DNA from: Staphylococcus xylosus NJ
GTDB lineage: Bacteria > Bacillota > Bacilli > Staphylococcales > Staphylococcaceae
Reading direction: 5' to 3'
Length of the DNA stretch: 64,000 nt
NCBI RefSeq assembly: GCF_000338275.1
Contig: NZ_ANMR01000022.1
Coordinates: forward strand, 124,001 to 188,000
Shown in pieces: positions 52,595 to 62,785 of this stretch. The notes below the pieces were generated by a model. That model ran no database searches and was not told the origin of the DNA. It worked only from the letters and a program-made list of their open reading frames with translations. Made by a program: the position numbers and the translations under genes. Numbering within the stretch: the stretch's first letter is position 1; every line of letters starts with the position of its first letter.

Positions 52595-53296
52595 ATGGCT
52601 AGAAAAGTTGTTGTAGTCGATGATGAAAAACCAATTGCTGACATTTTAGAATTTAATTTAAAAAAAGAAGGGTACGAAGTGTTTTGTGCCTATGATGGAA
52701 ATGATGCAGTAGATTTAATATATGATGAAGAACCAGATATCGTGTTGTTAGATATTATGTTACCTGGTCGTGATGGCATGGAAGTCTGCCGTGAAGTACG
52801 TAAAAAATACGAAATGCCAATCATTATGTTAACTGCAAAAGATTCAGAAATAGATAAAGTATTAGGTCTTGAGCTAGGTGCAGATGACTATGTGACGAAA
52901 CCATTTAGCACACGTGAATTAATCGCACGTGTAAAAGCCAATTTACGTCGCCATTATTCACAACCAGCACAAGAAATTAACGACGAATCTAATGAAATTA
53001 CTATTAAAGATATCGTTATTTATCCAGATGCGTATTCTATTAAAAAACGCGGCGGTGACATCGAATTAACACACCGTGAATTCGAATTATTCCATTATTT
53101 ATCTAAACATATGGGGCAAGTCATGACACGCGAACATTTATTACAAACCGTTTGGGGCTATGACTATTTTGGTGATGTGCGTACTGTAGACGTTACAATT
53201 CGACGCTTACGTGAAAAAATTGAGGATGATCCATCTCATCCAGAATATATTGTGACACGCCGTGGTGTTGGATATTTCCTCCAACAACATGATTAG
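52595..53296 (+). CDS. walR: Response regulator WalR (YycF/VicR)
   Basis: A 233-residue OmpR-family regulator, essential in staphylococci, which controls autolysin and cell-wall turnover genes. The receiver domain has phospho-acceptor Asp53 ([10 protein letters not shown]), Thr80-class Thr and Lys102; Thr101 is the residue known to be phosphorylated by the PknB kinase in S. aureus. The winged-helix domain (about 135-230) has [10 protein letters not shown] and [19 protein letters not shown]. It is the first gene of the walRKHI unit, with walK 12 bases downstream. Confidence 0.98.
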   Translation: MARKVVVVDDEKPIADILEFNLKKEGYEVFCAYDGNDAVDLIYDEEPDIVLLDIMLPGRDGMEVCREVRKKYEMPIIMLTAKDSEIDKVLGLELGADDYVTKPFSTRELIARVKANLRRHYSQPAQEINDESNEITIKDIVIYPDAYSIKKRGGDIELTHREFELFHYLSKHMGQVMTREHLLQTVWGYDYFGDVRTVDVTIRRLREKIEDDPSHPEYIVTRRGVGYFLQQHD

Positions 53297-53308
53297 AGGC
53301 CATGTTAA

Positions 53309-55141
53309 ATGAAATGGCTTAAACATTTTCAATCCTTACACACAAAACTTGTTATCGTCTATGTATTGCTGATTATAATCGGTATGCAAATTATCGGTTT
53401 ATATTTTACGAATAGTCTTGAAAAAGAATTAACACAAACATTTAAAAATAATATTTCGCAATATGCGAAACAAATAGAAATTAATATTGAAAAGGTCTAC
53501 GACGAAGATAATTCGGTAAATGCTCAAAAAGAAGTTCAAAACTTATTGAATGAGTATGCTAATAGACAAGAAATAGAAGAAATTCGCTTTATTGATAAAG
53601 ATCAGATTATCATGGCTACTTCAAAGCAGTCTACCCGTAGTCTAATAAATCAAAAAGCCAATGATAATTCTATTCAAAAAGCACTGTCGCTAGGTGAAAT
53701 CAATAGCCATACCGTATTAAAAGATTACGGTAATGGTAAACAGCGTGTCTGGGTATATAACTTACCTGTTAAAACATCTAACGATGGTACGATTGGTGAC
53801 GTTTATATCGAAGCAGATATCAATGACGTATATAACCAGTTAAGTAATATCAATCAAATCTTTATCGTTGGTACAGGGATTTCATTGTTAATTACGGTAA
53901 TCCTAGGGTTCTTTATTGCACGTACAATTACGAAACCAATTACAGACATGCGGAATCAAACTGTAGAAATGTCTAAAGGTAACTATACGCAACGTGTAAA
54001 AATTTATGGTAACGATGAAATTGGTGAGCTTGCACTCGCCTTCAACAATCTATCTAAACGTGTACAAGAAGCACAGGCAAATACCGAAAGTGAAAAACGG
54101 CGTCTCGATTCCGTTATCACACACATGAGTGATGGTATTATCGCAACAGATCGACGCGGACGTATACGTATTGTAAATGACATGGCATTAACGATGATGG
54201 GGACAATGAAAGAAGATATTATTGGCGATTACATGCTTAACGTATTGAATCTTGAAGAAGATTTCTCATTAGATGAAATTCAAGAGAATAACGATAGTTT
54301 CTTGTTAGACATCAATGAGACGGAAGGCATTATCGTTCGAGTTAACTTTAGTACGATTGTTCAAGAAACCGGTTTTGTCACAGGTTATATCGCCGTGCTA
54401 CATGATGTAACTGAACAACAACAAGTTGAACGAGAACGTCGTGAATTCGTGGCTAACGTGTCTCACGAATTACGTACACCACTGACTTCGATGAACAGTT
54501 ATATCGAAGCGTTAGAAGGTGGCGCGTGGAAAGATGATGACCTAGCACCACAATTCCTATCCGTTACACGTGAAGAAACAGAACGTATGATTCGTCTTGT
54601 AAACGATTTACTACAATTATCTAAGATGGACAACGAATCTGATCAAATTACTAAAGAAATCGTCGACTTTAATATGTTTATCAATAAAATCATTAACCGT
54701 CACGAGATGTCTGCGAAAGATACGACATTCATCCGTGAAATTCCAAAACAAACCATCTTTACTGAAATTGATCCAGATAAGATGACACAAGTGTTTGATA
54801 ACGTTATTACCAATGCGATGAAATATTCACGCGGTGATAAACGTGTTGAGTTTCACGTGAAACAGAATGCGTTATATAATCGTATGACGATTCGTGTGAA
54901 AGATAATGGTATTGGTATTCCAATCAATAAAGTAGATAAGATCTTTGACCGCTTCTATCGTGTAGATAAAGCACGTACGCGTAAGATGGGTGGTACAGGT
55001 CTAGGATTAGCTATATCTAAAGAAATTGTAGAAGCTCACAATGGCCGTATATGGGCGAACAGTGTAGAAGGACAAGGCACGTCAATCTTTATTACGCTTC
55101 CATGTGAAGTTTTAGAAGATGGTGATTGGGATGCGGAGTAA
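53309..55141 (+). CDS. walK: Sensor histidine kinase WalK (YycG/VicK)
   Basis: A 610-residue kinase (608 in S. aureus). Order: TM1 (about 14-34), extracellular Cache-like domain (35-182), TM2 (183-203), HAMP (204-256), cytoplasmic PAS (about 265-370) with His272 matching the zinc-binding His271 of S. aureus WalK, DHp domain with phospho-acceptor His386 ([12 protein letters not shown]), and an ATPase domain with [17 protein letters not shown] and [11 protein letters not shown]. It senses the state of cell-wall synthesis and phosphorylates WalR. It overlaps walH by 11 bases. Confidence 0.98.
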   Translation: MKWLKHFQSLHTKLVIVYVLLIIIGMQIIGLYFTNSLEKELTQTFKNNISQYAKQIEINIEKVYDEDNSVNAQKEVQNLLNEYANRQEIEEIRFIDKDQIIMATSKQSTRSLINQKANDNSIQKALSLGEINSHTVLKDYGNGKQRVWVYNLPVKTSNDGTIGDVYIEADINDVYNQLSNINQIFIVGTGISLLITVILGFFIARTITKPITDMRNQTVEMSKGNYTQRVKIYGNDEIGELALAFNNLSKRVQEAQANTESEKRRLDSVITHMSDGIIATDRRGRIRIVNDMALTMMGTMKEDIIGDYMLNVLNLEEDFSLDEIQENNDSFLLDINETEGIIVRVNFSTIVQETGFVTGYIAVLHDVTEQQQVERERREFVANVSHELRTPLTSMNSYIEALEGGAWKDDDLAPQFLSVTREETERMIRLVNDLLQLSKMDNESDQITKEIVDFNMFINKIINRHEMSAKDTTFIREIPKQTIFTEIDPDKMTQVFDNVITNAMKYSRGDKRVEFHVKQNALYNRMTIRVKDNGIGIPINKVDKIFDRFYRVDKARTRKMGGTGLGLAISKEIVEAHNGRIWANSVEGQGTSIFITLPCEVLEDGDWDAE

Positions 55142-56468
55142 AGAGTTAATCAAATCCATAATCCTTATCCTTCTTGTATTAATGAGTGCGGTTTTAACAT
55201 ATATGACCTGGAATTTCTCACCTGATTTAGCCAATGTGGATAAGCAACAAGACAATAAAGAAACAGAAGCTAAGACGATAGGGAAGCCATTAGATCAAGG
55301 AATGGATAAAGTGGTTACACCCTATCAGGTAATTCATTCTAAAGGTGAAGATTCTGAAGGTATGGAAGCGACGAAAAGTAATGTAGAAGCAACATTGAAA
55401 CCATTGAAGAATCATCGTGTATTACGTTCAGAGCAAATGCATAGTAACCATAACTTAATTATCCCAGACCTTAGTGATGAATTTTTAGTATTGGATTTTA
55501 CGTATGATATGCCATTAGCAACTTATTTAGGTCAAGCCTTGAATATTAACGCTAAAGTGCCAAACAATTTTAAATTCGATCGCTTAATCGTCGACAATAA
55601 TAAAGATGGTACAGTGAAACTTTATGCGATTAGTAAAGATCGCCATAACGTTGTGCGTATGACAACATCTGCTAAACTCAGCCAATTTGAAAAGGTAATG
55701 AAGCAACAACAGAAAAATATGCAGCCTTATACTGAGATTATTACGAATAAAGATACGATTGATAAGGCTACACATATTTTCGCACCAAAAGCCCCTAAAG
55801 GTTTGAAATCATATCACACTATTTATAATCGCATTAGTGTAGATACGATGAATGCAATATTATTTAATGATTCTGTCGTGGTGCGTAGTTCGAAAAGCGG
55901 TAATGCAACATATAATAATAATACGGGCGTTGCCAATTATAGCGATGATAGTGAAAAATACCGCTATACTAATCTCTCAGAAGATGAAAATCGTTCTACT
56001 AATATGAAAGAAAGCATACCGAGTACCTTTGATTATATAAACAATCACGGTGGCTTTACAGATGATTTCAGGTTATTTAATGTGGATAACAAGACTGGTG
56101 AACTGACATATCAAATGTTCTTAAACGGCCGCCCAACATTTAATAACGATGATCTTAATAACATTAAAGTATCATGGGGCGATAAAGGCGTCTTTAGTTA
56201 TGCACGTGCACTATTGAAAGCCAATGTGACGATTGATAGTGGTGAAGACGAGGTTAAACTACCTGGTGCTGAGACTGTACGTGCAGAGTTAGCAAACAAT
56301 CCAGAGATTAACTTTGAAGAAGTAACAAACATGACGATCGGCTATAATATGGACAACAAACCAGATAATACCGATATTGAAATCCAACGCAATAGTGAAT
56401 TCAAACCACAATGGTATGTACAATATGATGGTGAATGGCGTGCATACAGTGATGGGGGGCTAGAATAA
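55131..56468 (+). CDS. walH: WalK accessory protein WalH (YycH)
   Basis: A 445-residue membrane-anchored extracytoplasmic protein: one N-terminal helix (about 8-26, [17 protein letters not shown]) followed by a large extracellular YycH domain. In staphylococci it acts with WalI to tune WalK activity. The start ATG 55131 overlaps the end of walK and yields MRSKELIKS, matching the family N terminus; an in-frame ATG 55119 is less likely. It is separated from walI by no bases. Confidence 0.94.
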   Translation: MRSKELIKSIILILLVLMSAVLTYMTWNFSPDLANVDKQQDNKETEAKTIGKPLDQGMDKVVTPYQVIHSKGEDSEGMEATKSNVEATLKPLKNHRVLRSEQMHSNHNLIIPDLSDEFLVLDFTYDMPLATYLGQALNINAKVPNNFKFDRLIVDNNKDGTVKLYAISKDRHNVVRMTTSAKLSQFEKVMKQQQKNMQPYTEIITNKDTIDKATHIFAPKAPKGLKSYHTIYNRISVDTMNAILFNDSVVVRSSKSGNATYNNNTGVANYSDDSEKYRYTNLSEDENRSTNMKESIPSTFDYINNHGGFTDDFRLFNVDNKTGELTYQMFLNGRPTFNNDDLNNIKVSWGDKGVFSYARALLKANVTIDSGEDEVKLPGAETVRAELANNPEINFEEVTNMTIGYNMDNKPDNTDIEIQRNSEFKPQWYVQYDGEWRAYSDGGLE

Positions 56469-57251
56469 ATGAACTGGAAACGTACAAAAACATTATTTAT
56501 TTTCGTCTTTATTCTAGTAAATATTGGCTTAGTCATTATCTATATCGATAAGGTGAATAAGTCACATATCAATGATAGTGAAGTTGAAAATGCTGTGGAT
56601 TTTAAACAAGAAGAAATTAAAATTCCAGACAACCTCCCTAGTGTTAAAAATTTAAAAATGCAGTTACTAACCGCGCGTTCATTTGATTTTTCATCCTATG
56701 CTAAAGCACATTCTGATATATCGAGTGAACAATCAGGTGCCATGGCTAAAGGTGACATCAGTAGTCCTATCGACGTCAGCAATGATCAATACACCGACTT
56801 AAAGACATATGTCAAAGATAAGGTGTATAAAGGTAAAGACTATGAAATGAGTAACATAGACAACAAAAACGTAACATTTGAACAAACTTATGAAGATTAC
56901 CCAATAATGAATAACAATAAAGCGAGATTAGAATTTAATATAAATAATGATGGTAAAGCTTCAAGCTATAAACAAACGGCAATGAAATCTATTACACCAT
57001 CAGAAGGCGCTAACAACGAGAAAAAACAAGTGAATACGGCGAGAAGCGCAATAGAAGCCCTTTACTTTAACCGTTATCTTAAACGCAACGATGAAGTTAC
57101 TAACGCAAGACTTGGTTACTACACGGTTGTGAAAGAACCCAATGTGCAAGTACTCGAAGCCAATTGGGAGATCAAAGTAAAACACGGAGAAAAGATTAAA
57201 ACTTACTATGTTGAAGCCGTCTCAGACAGCCCGAAAGTAATTGAAGAATAA
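56469..57251 (+). CDS. walI: WalK accessory protein WalI (YycI)
   Basis: A 260-residue protein with one N-terminal helix (about 8-26, LFIFVFILVNIGLVIIYID) and an extracellular YycI domain resembling that of WalH. It forms a complex with WalH and WalK at the membrane. It starts immediately after the walH stop, with GGGGG in the end of walH. A strong terminator follows, so walJ is not part of this transcript here, unlike the arrangement in S. aureus. Confidence 0.94.
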   Translation: MNWKRTKTLFIFVFILVNIGLVIIYIDKVNKSHINDSEVENAVDFKQEEIKIPDNLPSVKNLKMQLLTARSFDFSSYAKAHSDISSEQSGAMAKGDISSPIDVSNDQYTDLKTYVKDKVYKGKDYEMSNIDNKNVTFEQTYEDYPIMNNNKARLEFNINNDGKASSYKQTAMKSITPSEGANNEKKQVNTARSAIEALYFNRYLKRNDEVTNARLGYYTVVKEPNVQVLEANWEIKVKHGEKIKTYYVEAVSDSPKVIEE

Positions 57252-57262
57252 TATAACTGATC

Positions 57263-57296
57263 AAACGCACGTCTCTTGAAGAGATGTGCGTTTTTT
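57263..57296 (+). terminator. Terminator of the walRKHI operon
   Basis: AAACGCACGTCTC pairs with GAGATGTGCGTTT and is followed by TTTT. Confidence 0.9.
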
Positions 57297-57354
57297 AATA
57301 TCCAAAATAATAACTAACGTCTTATTTCTCAAAGAGGGACATAAAACATTAATA

Positions 57355-57368
57355 AGAAAGCGTTTACA
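57355..57368. promoter_or_regulatory. cre site upstream of the xyloside operon
   Basis: AGAAAGCGTTTACA matches TGWAARCGYTWNCW with a single mismatch at position one. It lies 82 bases before the GPH symporter and predicts CcpA repression by preferred sugars. Confidence 0.75.
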
Positions 57369-57449
57369 AAATCAAACTACAATGGTAATATTTCACTTAA
57401 GCTAGTTAGTTAATTTAAAAAACAAACCAACTAGCAAAGGGGGAATTCA

Positions 57450-58889
57450 ATGGATAAAATTTCGGGTACGCATGATAGTTCTTATGCTGACGAAAGCCAA
57501 GTTAATAGTTCAACTAAGTTACGCACTTCTGAGAAAGTTGTATTTGGGGTAGGGGATTTTGGTGCTAATTACAGTTGGACTTTTATTGCATCATTTATCA
57601 TTATTTACATGACAGATGTAGTAGGTATAGCAGGCTCAGTTATTGGAACTATTATACTTTTTTGTCGTTTTGCAGATGGTTTTTCAGACATTTTTATGGG
57701 AAGTATTATAGATAATACAAACACTAAAATGGGTAAAGCCAAGCCTTGGGTCTTTTGGACAGCACCTGTATTGGGCGTTTTAACATTCATGTTATTTAAT
57801 GTGCCAACGTCGTTTAGTTATACAGGTCAAATTGCATATATTTTTATCGTATATTTTTTGATTTCAGTTATTTTTTATACAGCAAATAATGTTGCTTATT
57901 CATCATTAGTATCATTTATGACTAAAGATGAAAAAGATAGAGTTTCACTAGGAAGTATACGTTTTATATTTTCTAATTTAAGTGTGTTATGTATAACAAC
58001 TTTCACTGTCTATTTTGTAACAAGTTTTGGCGATAATCAGCAAGGTTGGACATATACTTCAGCTATATACGCGTTGTTATGTGCAATCCCATTAATGATT
58101 ACAGGTTATTTTGTAAAAGAAAGAAATGTGGCCGAAAAGCAATATAATGAAGTTAAAAAAACAAAGCGCATTCCATTTAGTTTAATTATTAAATCTTTAA
58201 TAACTGAAAAATATTTCCTGATTACAATCGTCTTATATTTATTGTGGTATTTGAGACAGACAGATAATAGTATGCGAATCTATTACGCAACGTACATTTT
58301 TAATGACGCAAATGTAATGGCAATTATGAGTATAGCGACACTATTACCTACCATTTTAGGATTATTAGTAGCACCCCAATTTGCCGAAAAAGTAGGTATC
58401 AAAAATAGTATTATTATCGGGTTAATTCTATCTATTATTTCGTATATTATGATGGGCATATTCTCAGAGAACTTAATACTTTTAGTCGTTGGATTAATTA
58501 TTCATGGAATCGGATTAGTACCTTTTACAGCAGCATTAAGCGGTATTGTAGCAGATGTTGGAGATATAATTTATTGGAAGACAGGCGTACCAGTACAAGG
58601 CTCAATATTCAGTTTAGCAAGTGCTGGCATGAAGATTGGTTCAGGTTTGCAATCTGCAATTGTTGGATGGTCACTATCCGTAGGTGGCTATGTTGCCGGA
58701 GCATCAGTTCAATCACAAAGTACCATTTTTGCTATAAAATCCATGCAGATTTATTTTCCATTATTAGCAGTCGCTATCGTAACGATATTCACTTTATTTT
58801 TGAATTATGAAAAATTTATTAAACACATAAAAGAACAAATTAGAACAAATAACGTAGGTGAAATGAGAGACAAACAAATATATAAATAA
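57450..58889 (+). CDS. GPH-family glycoside/pentoside:cation symporter
   Basis: A 479-residue membrane transporter with 12 helices of the glycoside-pentoside-hexuronide family (MelB, XylP/XynB relatives). The N terminus is SEKVVFGVGDFGANYSWTFI; FCRFADGFSDIFMGSIIDNT contains the conserved cation-site aspartates; GKAKPWVFWTAP is the family loop. A GGGGG site precedes the ATG. It lies 14 bases before a GH120 beta-xylosidase gene, so xylosides or xylo-oligosaccharides are the likely substrates (inference). A cre site lies upstream; no regulator gene is adjacent. Confidence 0.9.
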   Translation: MDKISGTHDSSYADESQVNSSTKLRTSEKVVFGVGDFGANYSWTFIASFIIIYMTDVVGIAGSVIGTIILFCRFADGFSDIFMGSIIDNTNTKMGKAKPWVFWTAPVLGVLTFMLFNVPTSFSYTGQIAYIFIVYFLISVIFYTANNVAYSSLVSFMTKDEKDRVSLGSIRFIFSNLSVLCITTFTVYFVTSFGDNQQGWTYTSAIYALLCAIPLMITGYFVKERNVAEKQYNEVKKTKRIPFSLIIKSLITEKYFLITIVLYLLWYLRQTDNSMRIYYATYIFNDANVMAIMSIATLLPTILGLLVAPQFAEKVGIKNSIIIGLILSIISYIMMGIFSENLILLVVGLIIHGIGLVPFTAALSGIVADVGDIIYWKTGVPVQGSIFSLASAGMKIGSGLQSAIVGWSLSVGGYVAGASVQSQSTIFAIKSMQIYFPLLAVAIVTIFTLFLNYEKFIKHIKEQIRTNNVGEMRDKQIYK

Positions 58890-58903
58890 AATGAGGGATT
58901 ACT

Positions 58904-60841
58904 ATGACAAATTGTATTCATGTAGATAAAAAAGGTTCAGATTGTGGATTAGGTAATGTTGAATCACCATTTTTAACAATAGATAAAGCTGCTTCAGTTG
59001 CACAACCTGGAGACAGTATCATTGTGCATGAAGGGATATATCGCGAAGAAATAACACATATAAACACTGGATTAAGTGAATCTAGACGAATTTCATTTGA
59101 AGCAGCCAAAGACGAACAGGTGATTATTAAAGGCTCTGAAGAAATAACAGGATGGCAACAAATCGATGGCAGTATATGGAAAATAGAAATAGATAACAAG
59201 ATATTTAAAGATTTTAACCCATTTGCAACAAAATTATTTGGCGATTGGTTAGCGGTCGATAACGATAAGAGTTTAGGACAAGTATATTTAAACGATCAAT
59301 CACTTTTTGAAGTAAGTGAATATGAACAATTAGCTGACCCGAAATTGGTTGAAAAAACACTAGATCATTGGACAAATAAACAAGTTACTTATGATTATAA
59401 AGACCAATCAATCTATGTCTGGTACGCAAAAGTAGAAAAAGATATAACAACGATATATGTGAATTTTCATCACTTTAACCCAAATAATGAAGTAACGGAA
59501 ATAAATGTTAGAAAAAGCGCATTTCGTCCCTTTAAAATGCATACAAATTATATTACAATAAGAAACTTTGAAATTGCGAATGTGGCAACGCAATGGTCGC
59601 CTCCAACTGCAGCACAGACAGGCATGATTGATACACATTGGAGTAAAGGGTGGATTATCGAAAATAACATACTTTATAACGCTGTGTGTAGCGCGATTGC
59701 TATAGGTAAAGAAATTTCAACAGGTGACAATTTAAATACTTATAGAAAAGACAAACCAGGTTATCAATATCAAATAGAAACCGTCTTTAAGGCAGCGAAT
59801 AGTGATTGGAATAAAGAAACCATAGGGTCGCATATCATTAGAAATAATGTGATACATGATTGTGGACAAAATGCAGTAGTAGGACATCTAGGAAGTGCCT
59901 TTAGTAAAATATATAATAACCATATTTATAATATAGGTAATAAGAGAGAATTTTTTGGTTATGAAATTGCAGGTATCAAGTTGCATGCTGCGATAGATAC
60001 ACAAGTGTACAACAATTATGTTCATAATTGCTCACTAGGTATGTGGTTTGATTGGCAGACACAAGGCACAAGAATAAGTAAGAACATATTTAACGATAAT
60101 ACTAGAGACTTGTTCGTAGAAGTAAGTAGCGGTCCGTATATTGTAGATAATAATATACTAACTGCGGATTATGCTTTAGACAACCATGCACAAGGTGGGG
60201 CTTACGTTAATAATATTATTAATGGCGAAATAGTACATAGGTTAATGTTGGATAGAGCAACGCCATACCATGTACCACACAGTACATTAATAGCAGGATT
60301 TGCACCAGTTTATGGTGGAGATGATAGATTTTATAACAACATATTTATTGGAAAAGAAGATGTACCTAATGTAGGAACTGAAATTTATAATGGTTATAAC
60401 ACGTCACTATCAGAATTTAAAGAAGCGGTTGCTAAAGAAGAAGGCGATCATGAATCATTCCATAAGATAAAACAACCAGTTTATATTGAAGATAATGCAT
60501 ATTTGAATAAAGCAAATCAATTTAATAGAGAAAATCGTAATTTTACAGATGAAAGTGTTAACCCTGATTTATCAATAATCGAAGAAGGTAATGATGTGTA
60601 TTTAAATATCTCTTTACCTGAATCATTTATTGAATTTAAAGGAAAAGTATATAATACCGAGACATTACCTAAAGTACGTATTGTTGATGCAGACTTTGAA
60701 GATGAAAATGGCAATTCACTAACACTCAACACAGATTTAAATGATGATTTGAGAGAAAATGAGTCTATGATAGGTCCACTTCAAACGCTCACTACTGGAA
60801 ATAATAAAGTGAAAATTTGGACTAAAAATAATGCAAAATAA
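58904..60841 (+). CDS. GH120 beta-xylosidase (right-handed parallel beta-helix)
   Basis: A 645-residue protein, close to the 638-644 residues of Thermoanaerobacterium XylC, the GH120 prototype, and alignable to it from memory throughout (VDKKGSDCGLGNVESPFLTI, FNPFATKLFGDWL, WSPPTA-GMI, RKDKPGYQYQIE, CGQNAVVGHLG). Catalytic Asp383 (MWFDWQ) and Glu406 (LFVEVS) are 23 residues apart, as are Asp382 and Glu405 of XylC. There is no signal peptide, so it acts in the cytosol on imported xylosides. It probably forms an operon with the upstream symporter and ends in a terminator. Confidence 0.9.
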   Translation: MTNCIHVDKKGSDCGLGNVESPFLTIDKAASVAQPGDSIIVHEGIYREEITHINTGLSESRRISFEAAKDEQVIIKGSEEITGWQQIDGSIWKIEIDNKIFKDFNPFATKLFGDWLAVDNDKSLGQVYLNDQSLFEVSEYEQLADPKLVEKTLDHWTNKQVTYDYKDQSIYVWYAKVEKDITTIYVNFHHFNPNNEVTEINVRKSAFRPFKMHTNYITIRNFEIANVATQWSPPTAAQTGMIDTHWSKGWIIENNILYNAVCSAIAIGKEISTGDNLNTYRKDKPGYQYQIETVFKAANSDWNKETIGSHIIRNNVIHDCGQNAVVGHLGSAFSKIYNNHIYNIGNKREFFGYEIAGIKLHAAIDTQVYNNYVHNCSLGMWFDWQTQGTRISKNIFNDNTRDLFVEVSSGPYIVDNNILTADYALDNHAQGGAYVNNIINGEIVHRLMLDRATPYHVPHSTLIAGFAPVYGGDDRFYNNIFIGKEDVPNVGTEIYNGYNTSLSEFKEAVAKEEGDHESFHKIKQPVYIEDNAYLNKANQFNRENRNFTDESVNPDLSIIEEGNDVYLNISLPESFIEFKGKVYNTETLPKVRIVDADFEDENGNSLTLNTDLNDDLRENESMIGPLQTLTTGNNKVKIWTKNNAK

Positions 60842-60889
60842 TAGAGTTCATTTCAAGAAATAAGAAATTTATATCACTATATAGCATGA

Positions 60890-60940
60890 AATAAAAGATT
60901 TGTTTTCTACATTGCGTAGGAGATGAATCTTTTATTTTTA
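60890..60940 (+). terminator. Terminator of the xyloside operon
   Basis: AATAAAAGATT pairs with AATCTTTTATT around a long loop and is followed by TTT. Confidence 0.75.
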
Positions 60941-61297
60941 TGAATTGAAAAACGATTAATAAACCTTTCCAATTTTATTCAGATGAAATATCCATAAAGT
61001 ATGTTAAAATTAAATACTGTTGATGAGCGTTATACAAAAGCAAAAAATAAAGCGATATAGTATAATAAAAGCGTAAAATTCGCGATAAGTTGAAGCGGAA
61101 AAGAGAAAATAATTTTATGCTACAGGATTTTTAAAATACTGTGATTGCAGTCGTATGCATGAGGTTACATTAGCTATGCGCAGTGCGCCTAACAGCACGA
61201 GCAATGAAAATTTTAGACAGAGGGTATATTGACGGCACATAAACCGTAGTCTGCCCTATAACAATATATACTAAACAGTGTTTACAGATTAGAAAGG
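60941..61297 (+). other. walJ upstream region with possible structured leader
   Basis: About 360 bases. The right two thirds (about 61130-61260) is less AT-rich than usual and shows dyads such as GACGG/CCGTA-GTC (61229-61251) enclosed by AGACAGAGGG/CTGCCCT, plus GCGCAGTGCGC at 61178-61188. It may be a structured leader or a separate RNA. I do not recognise a family. The walJ promoter must be here, since walJ is separated from walI. Confidence 0.35.
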
Positions 61298-62098
61298 GTG
61301 AATCGCTTGATACGTATGAGTGTATTAGCGAGTGGTAGTACAGGAAACGCCACTTATGTGGAAAATGATAAAGGCAGTATTCTAGTCGACGCAGGTTTGA
61401 CTGGGAAGAAAATGGAAGAACTTTTTGGACAAATTGATAAACAGATTAAAGACTTAAACGGCATTTTAGTTACCCACGAACATTCAGACCATATTAAAGG
61501 ATTAGGCGTATTAGCACGTAAATATAACTTGCCTATTTATGCGAATGAAAAAACATGGTCAGCCATCGAAAAGAAAGACAGTAAAATTCCAATGGACCAA
61601 AAATTCATCTTTAATCCATACGAAACGAAATCATTAGCTGGCTTCGACATCGAATCGTTTAACGTTTCACATGATGCCATCGATCCACAATTTTATATAT
61701 TCCATAATAACTATAAAAAGTTTACGATTTTAACAGATACAGGTTACGTTTCAGACCGCATGAAAGGTATGATTCAAGGTAGTGACGCATTCGTCTTTGA
61801 AAGTAACCACGATGTAGATATGCTACGCATGTGTGGTTATCCATGGAAGACAAAACAACGTATCTTGAGCGACATGGGACACGTTTCTAATGAAGATGCA
61901 GCACACGCAATGACAGACGTTATTACAGGCAGCACGAAACGCATTTACCTATCTCACTTATCTCAAGATAACAACATGAAAGATTTAGCCCGCATGAGCG
62001 TCGGACAAGTTCTAAACGAACACGATATCGACACACAAAAAGAAGTATTGTTGTGCGATACTGACAAAGCCAATGCTACACCGATATATACGTTATAG
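61298..62098 (+). CDS. walJ: WalJ (YycJ) metallo-beta-lactamase-fold hydrolase
   Basis: A 266-residue MBL-fold protein. The metal site is THEHSDH (HxHxDH, about residues 59-65), with GSTGNATYV near the N terminus, DTGYV and SHLSQDN further on. YycJ/WalJ proteins are thought to be DNA exonucleases linked to replication and mismatch repair. GTG 61298 gives the same length as S. aureus; AAAGGG just upstream fits TTG 61307 equally. In this genome it is cut off from walRKHI by about 4 kb containing the xyloside operon. A strong terminator follows. Confidence 0.94.
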   Translation: MNRLIRMSVLASGSTGNATYVENDKGSILVDAGLTGKKMEELFGQIDKQIKDLNGILVTHEHSDHIKGLGVLARKYNLPIYANEKTWSAIEKKDSKIPMDQKFIFNPYETKSLAGFDIESFNVSHDAIDPQFYIFHNNYKKFTILTDTGYVSDRMKGMIQGSDAFVFESNHDVDMLRMCGYPWKTKQRILSDMGHVSNEDAAHAMTDVITGSTKRIYLSHLSQDNNMKDLARMSVGQVLNEHDIDTQKEVLLCDTDKANATPIYTL

Positions 62099-62135
62099 AA
62101 GCCCTTGCCCCTTGATTGAAGGGGTTAGGGCTTCT
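62099..62135 (+). terminator. Terminator downstream of walJ
   Basis: AAGCCCTTGCCCCTT pairs with AAGGGGTTAGGGCTT around a five-base loop; it begins right after the stop codon. Confidence 0.9.
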
Positions 62136-62136
62136 T

Positions 62137-62580
62137 AATGCATTAGCCAATGGCTAATGTAATCCTAAATTGAAAGCAAGCTCAATTGGATAGTTAAGCG
62201 GCTTTGAATGCATTGGTATAGGCGAATGCTAAATTTCTGTCCCGCCCTCGCAAGGATGAGTTTTTTGTTAGAACGCAATTGCTCAAGCAATTGCATAAGC
62301 GCTACTAATCTTTATAAATAAAGAAGTAGTGCTTTAAAAAGCATTATACAAGGCGCATTTAGAAATCAGTCATCTACTGCGCATTAACAGATTATCAATA
62401 ATAGCGAATTAATTTGAGACTTAGCGCTTTTTAATGCATTAGAAGTAAAGCCAATGCTAGTTTCTAGTAGTAAGTTTTAATTGAAATTAAGAGGTTTTCA
62501 TAAATTAGCCGAGATTTAATATGATGTTTGAGACTGAGCTGAGCGCTTTTTTATTGCATTATTACCTTGGAATGATGCAA
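62137..62580. repeat. Imperfect hairpin repeat family (four copies)
   Basis: Four units share a T-rich lead, then (A)ATGCATT, a 9-14 base spacer and AATGC or ATGCA. They begin near 62137, 62207, 62433 and 62553. The last two also share TTTGAGACT...AGCGCTTTTT before the palindrome. A separate perfect hairpin GCAATTGCT/AGCAATTGC lies at 62275-62294. No gene is present in this stretch. Confidence 0.55.
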
Positions 62581-62785
62581 TCTATAAATAAACTCACAAA
62601 TTAATTGAGGAGGACTAGCGATTATTGATAAACCATTAGTCTGATTTGTGTTGTAATAAACTAACCAATATCACAATTTGAGGTATTGGTTTTTTATGTG
62701 TAATAAGAGTATTGCTAAATTCGTTGGTCATACATCCCTGTGTCTTAATTGAAACCCAATATACAATTACAGCATAATTATAAGC
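62581..62785. other. Gene-free stretch with orphan ribosome binding site and hairpin
   Basis: GAGGAGG at 62607-62613 is followed by TTG and a stop after four codons. Fifty bases on comes a terminator-like hairpin AACCAATATC/GGTATTGGTT with six Ts (62663-62696). It looks like a gene scar or a short leader. The minus-strand frame through 62636-62869 is not convincing. Confidence 0.4.
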
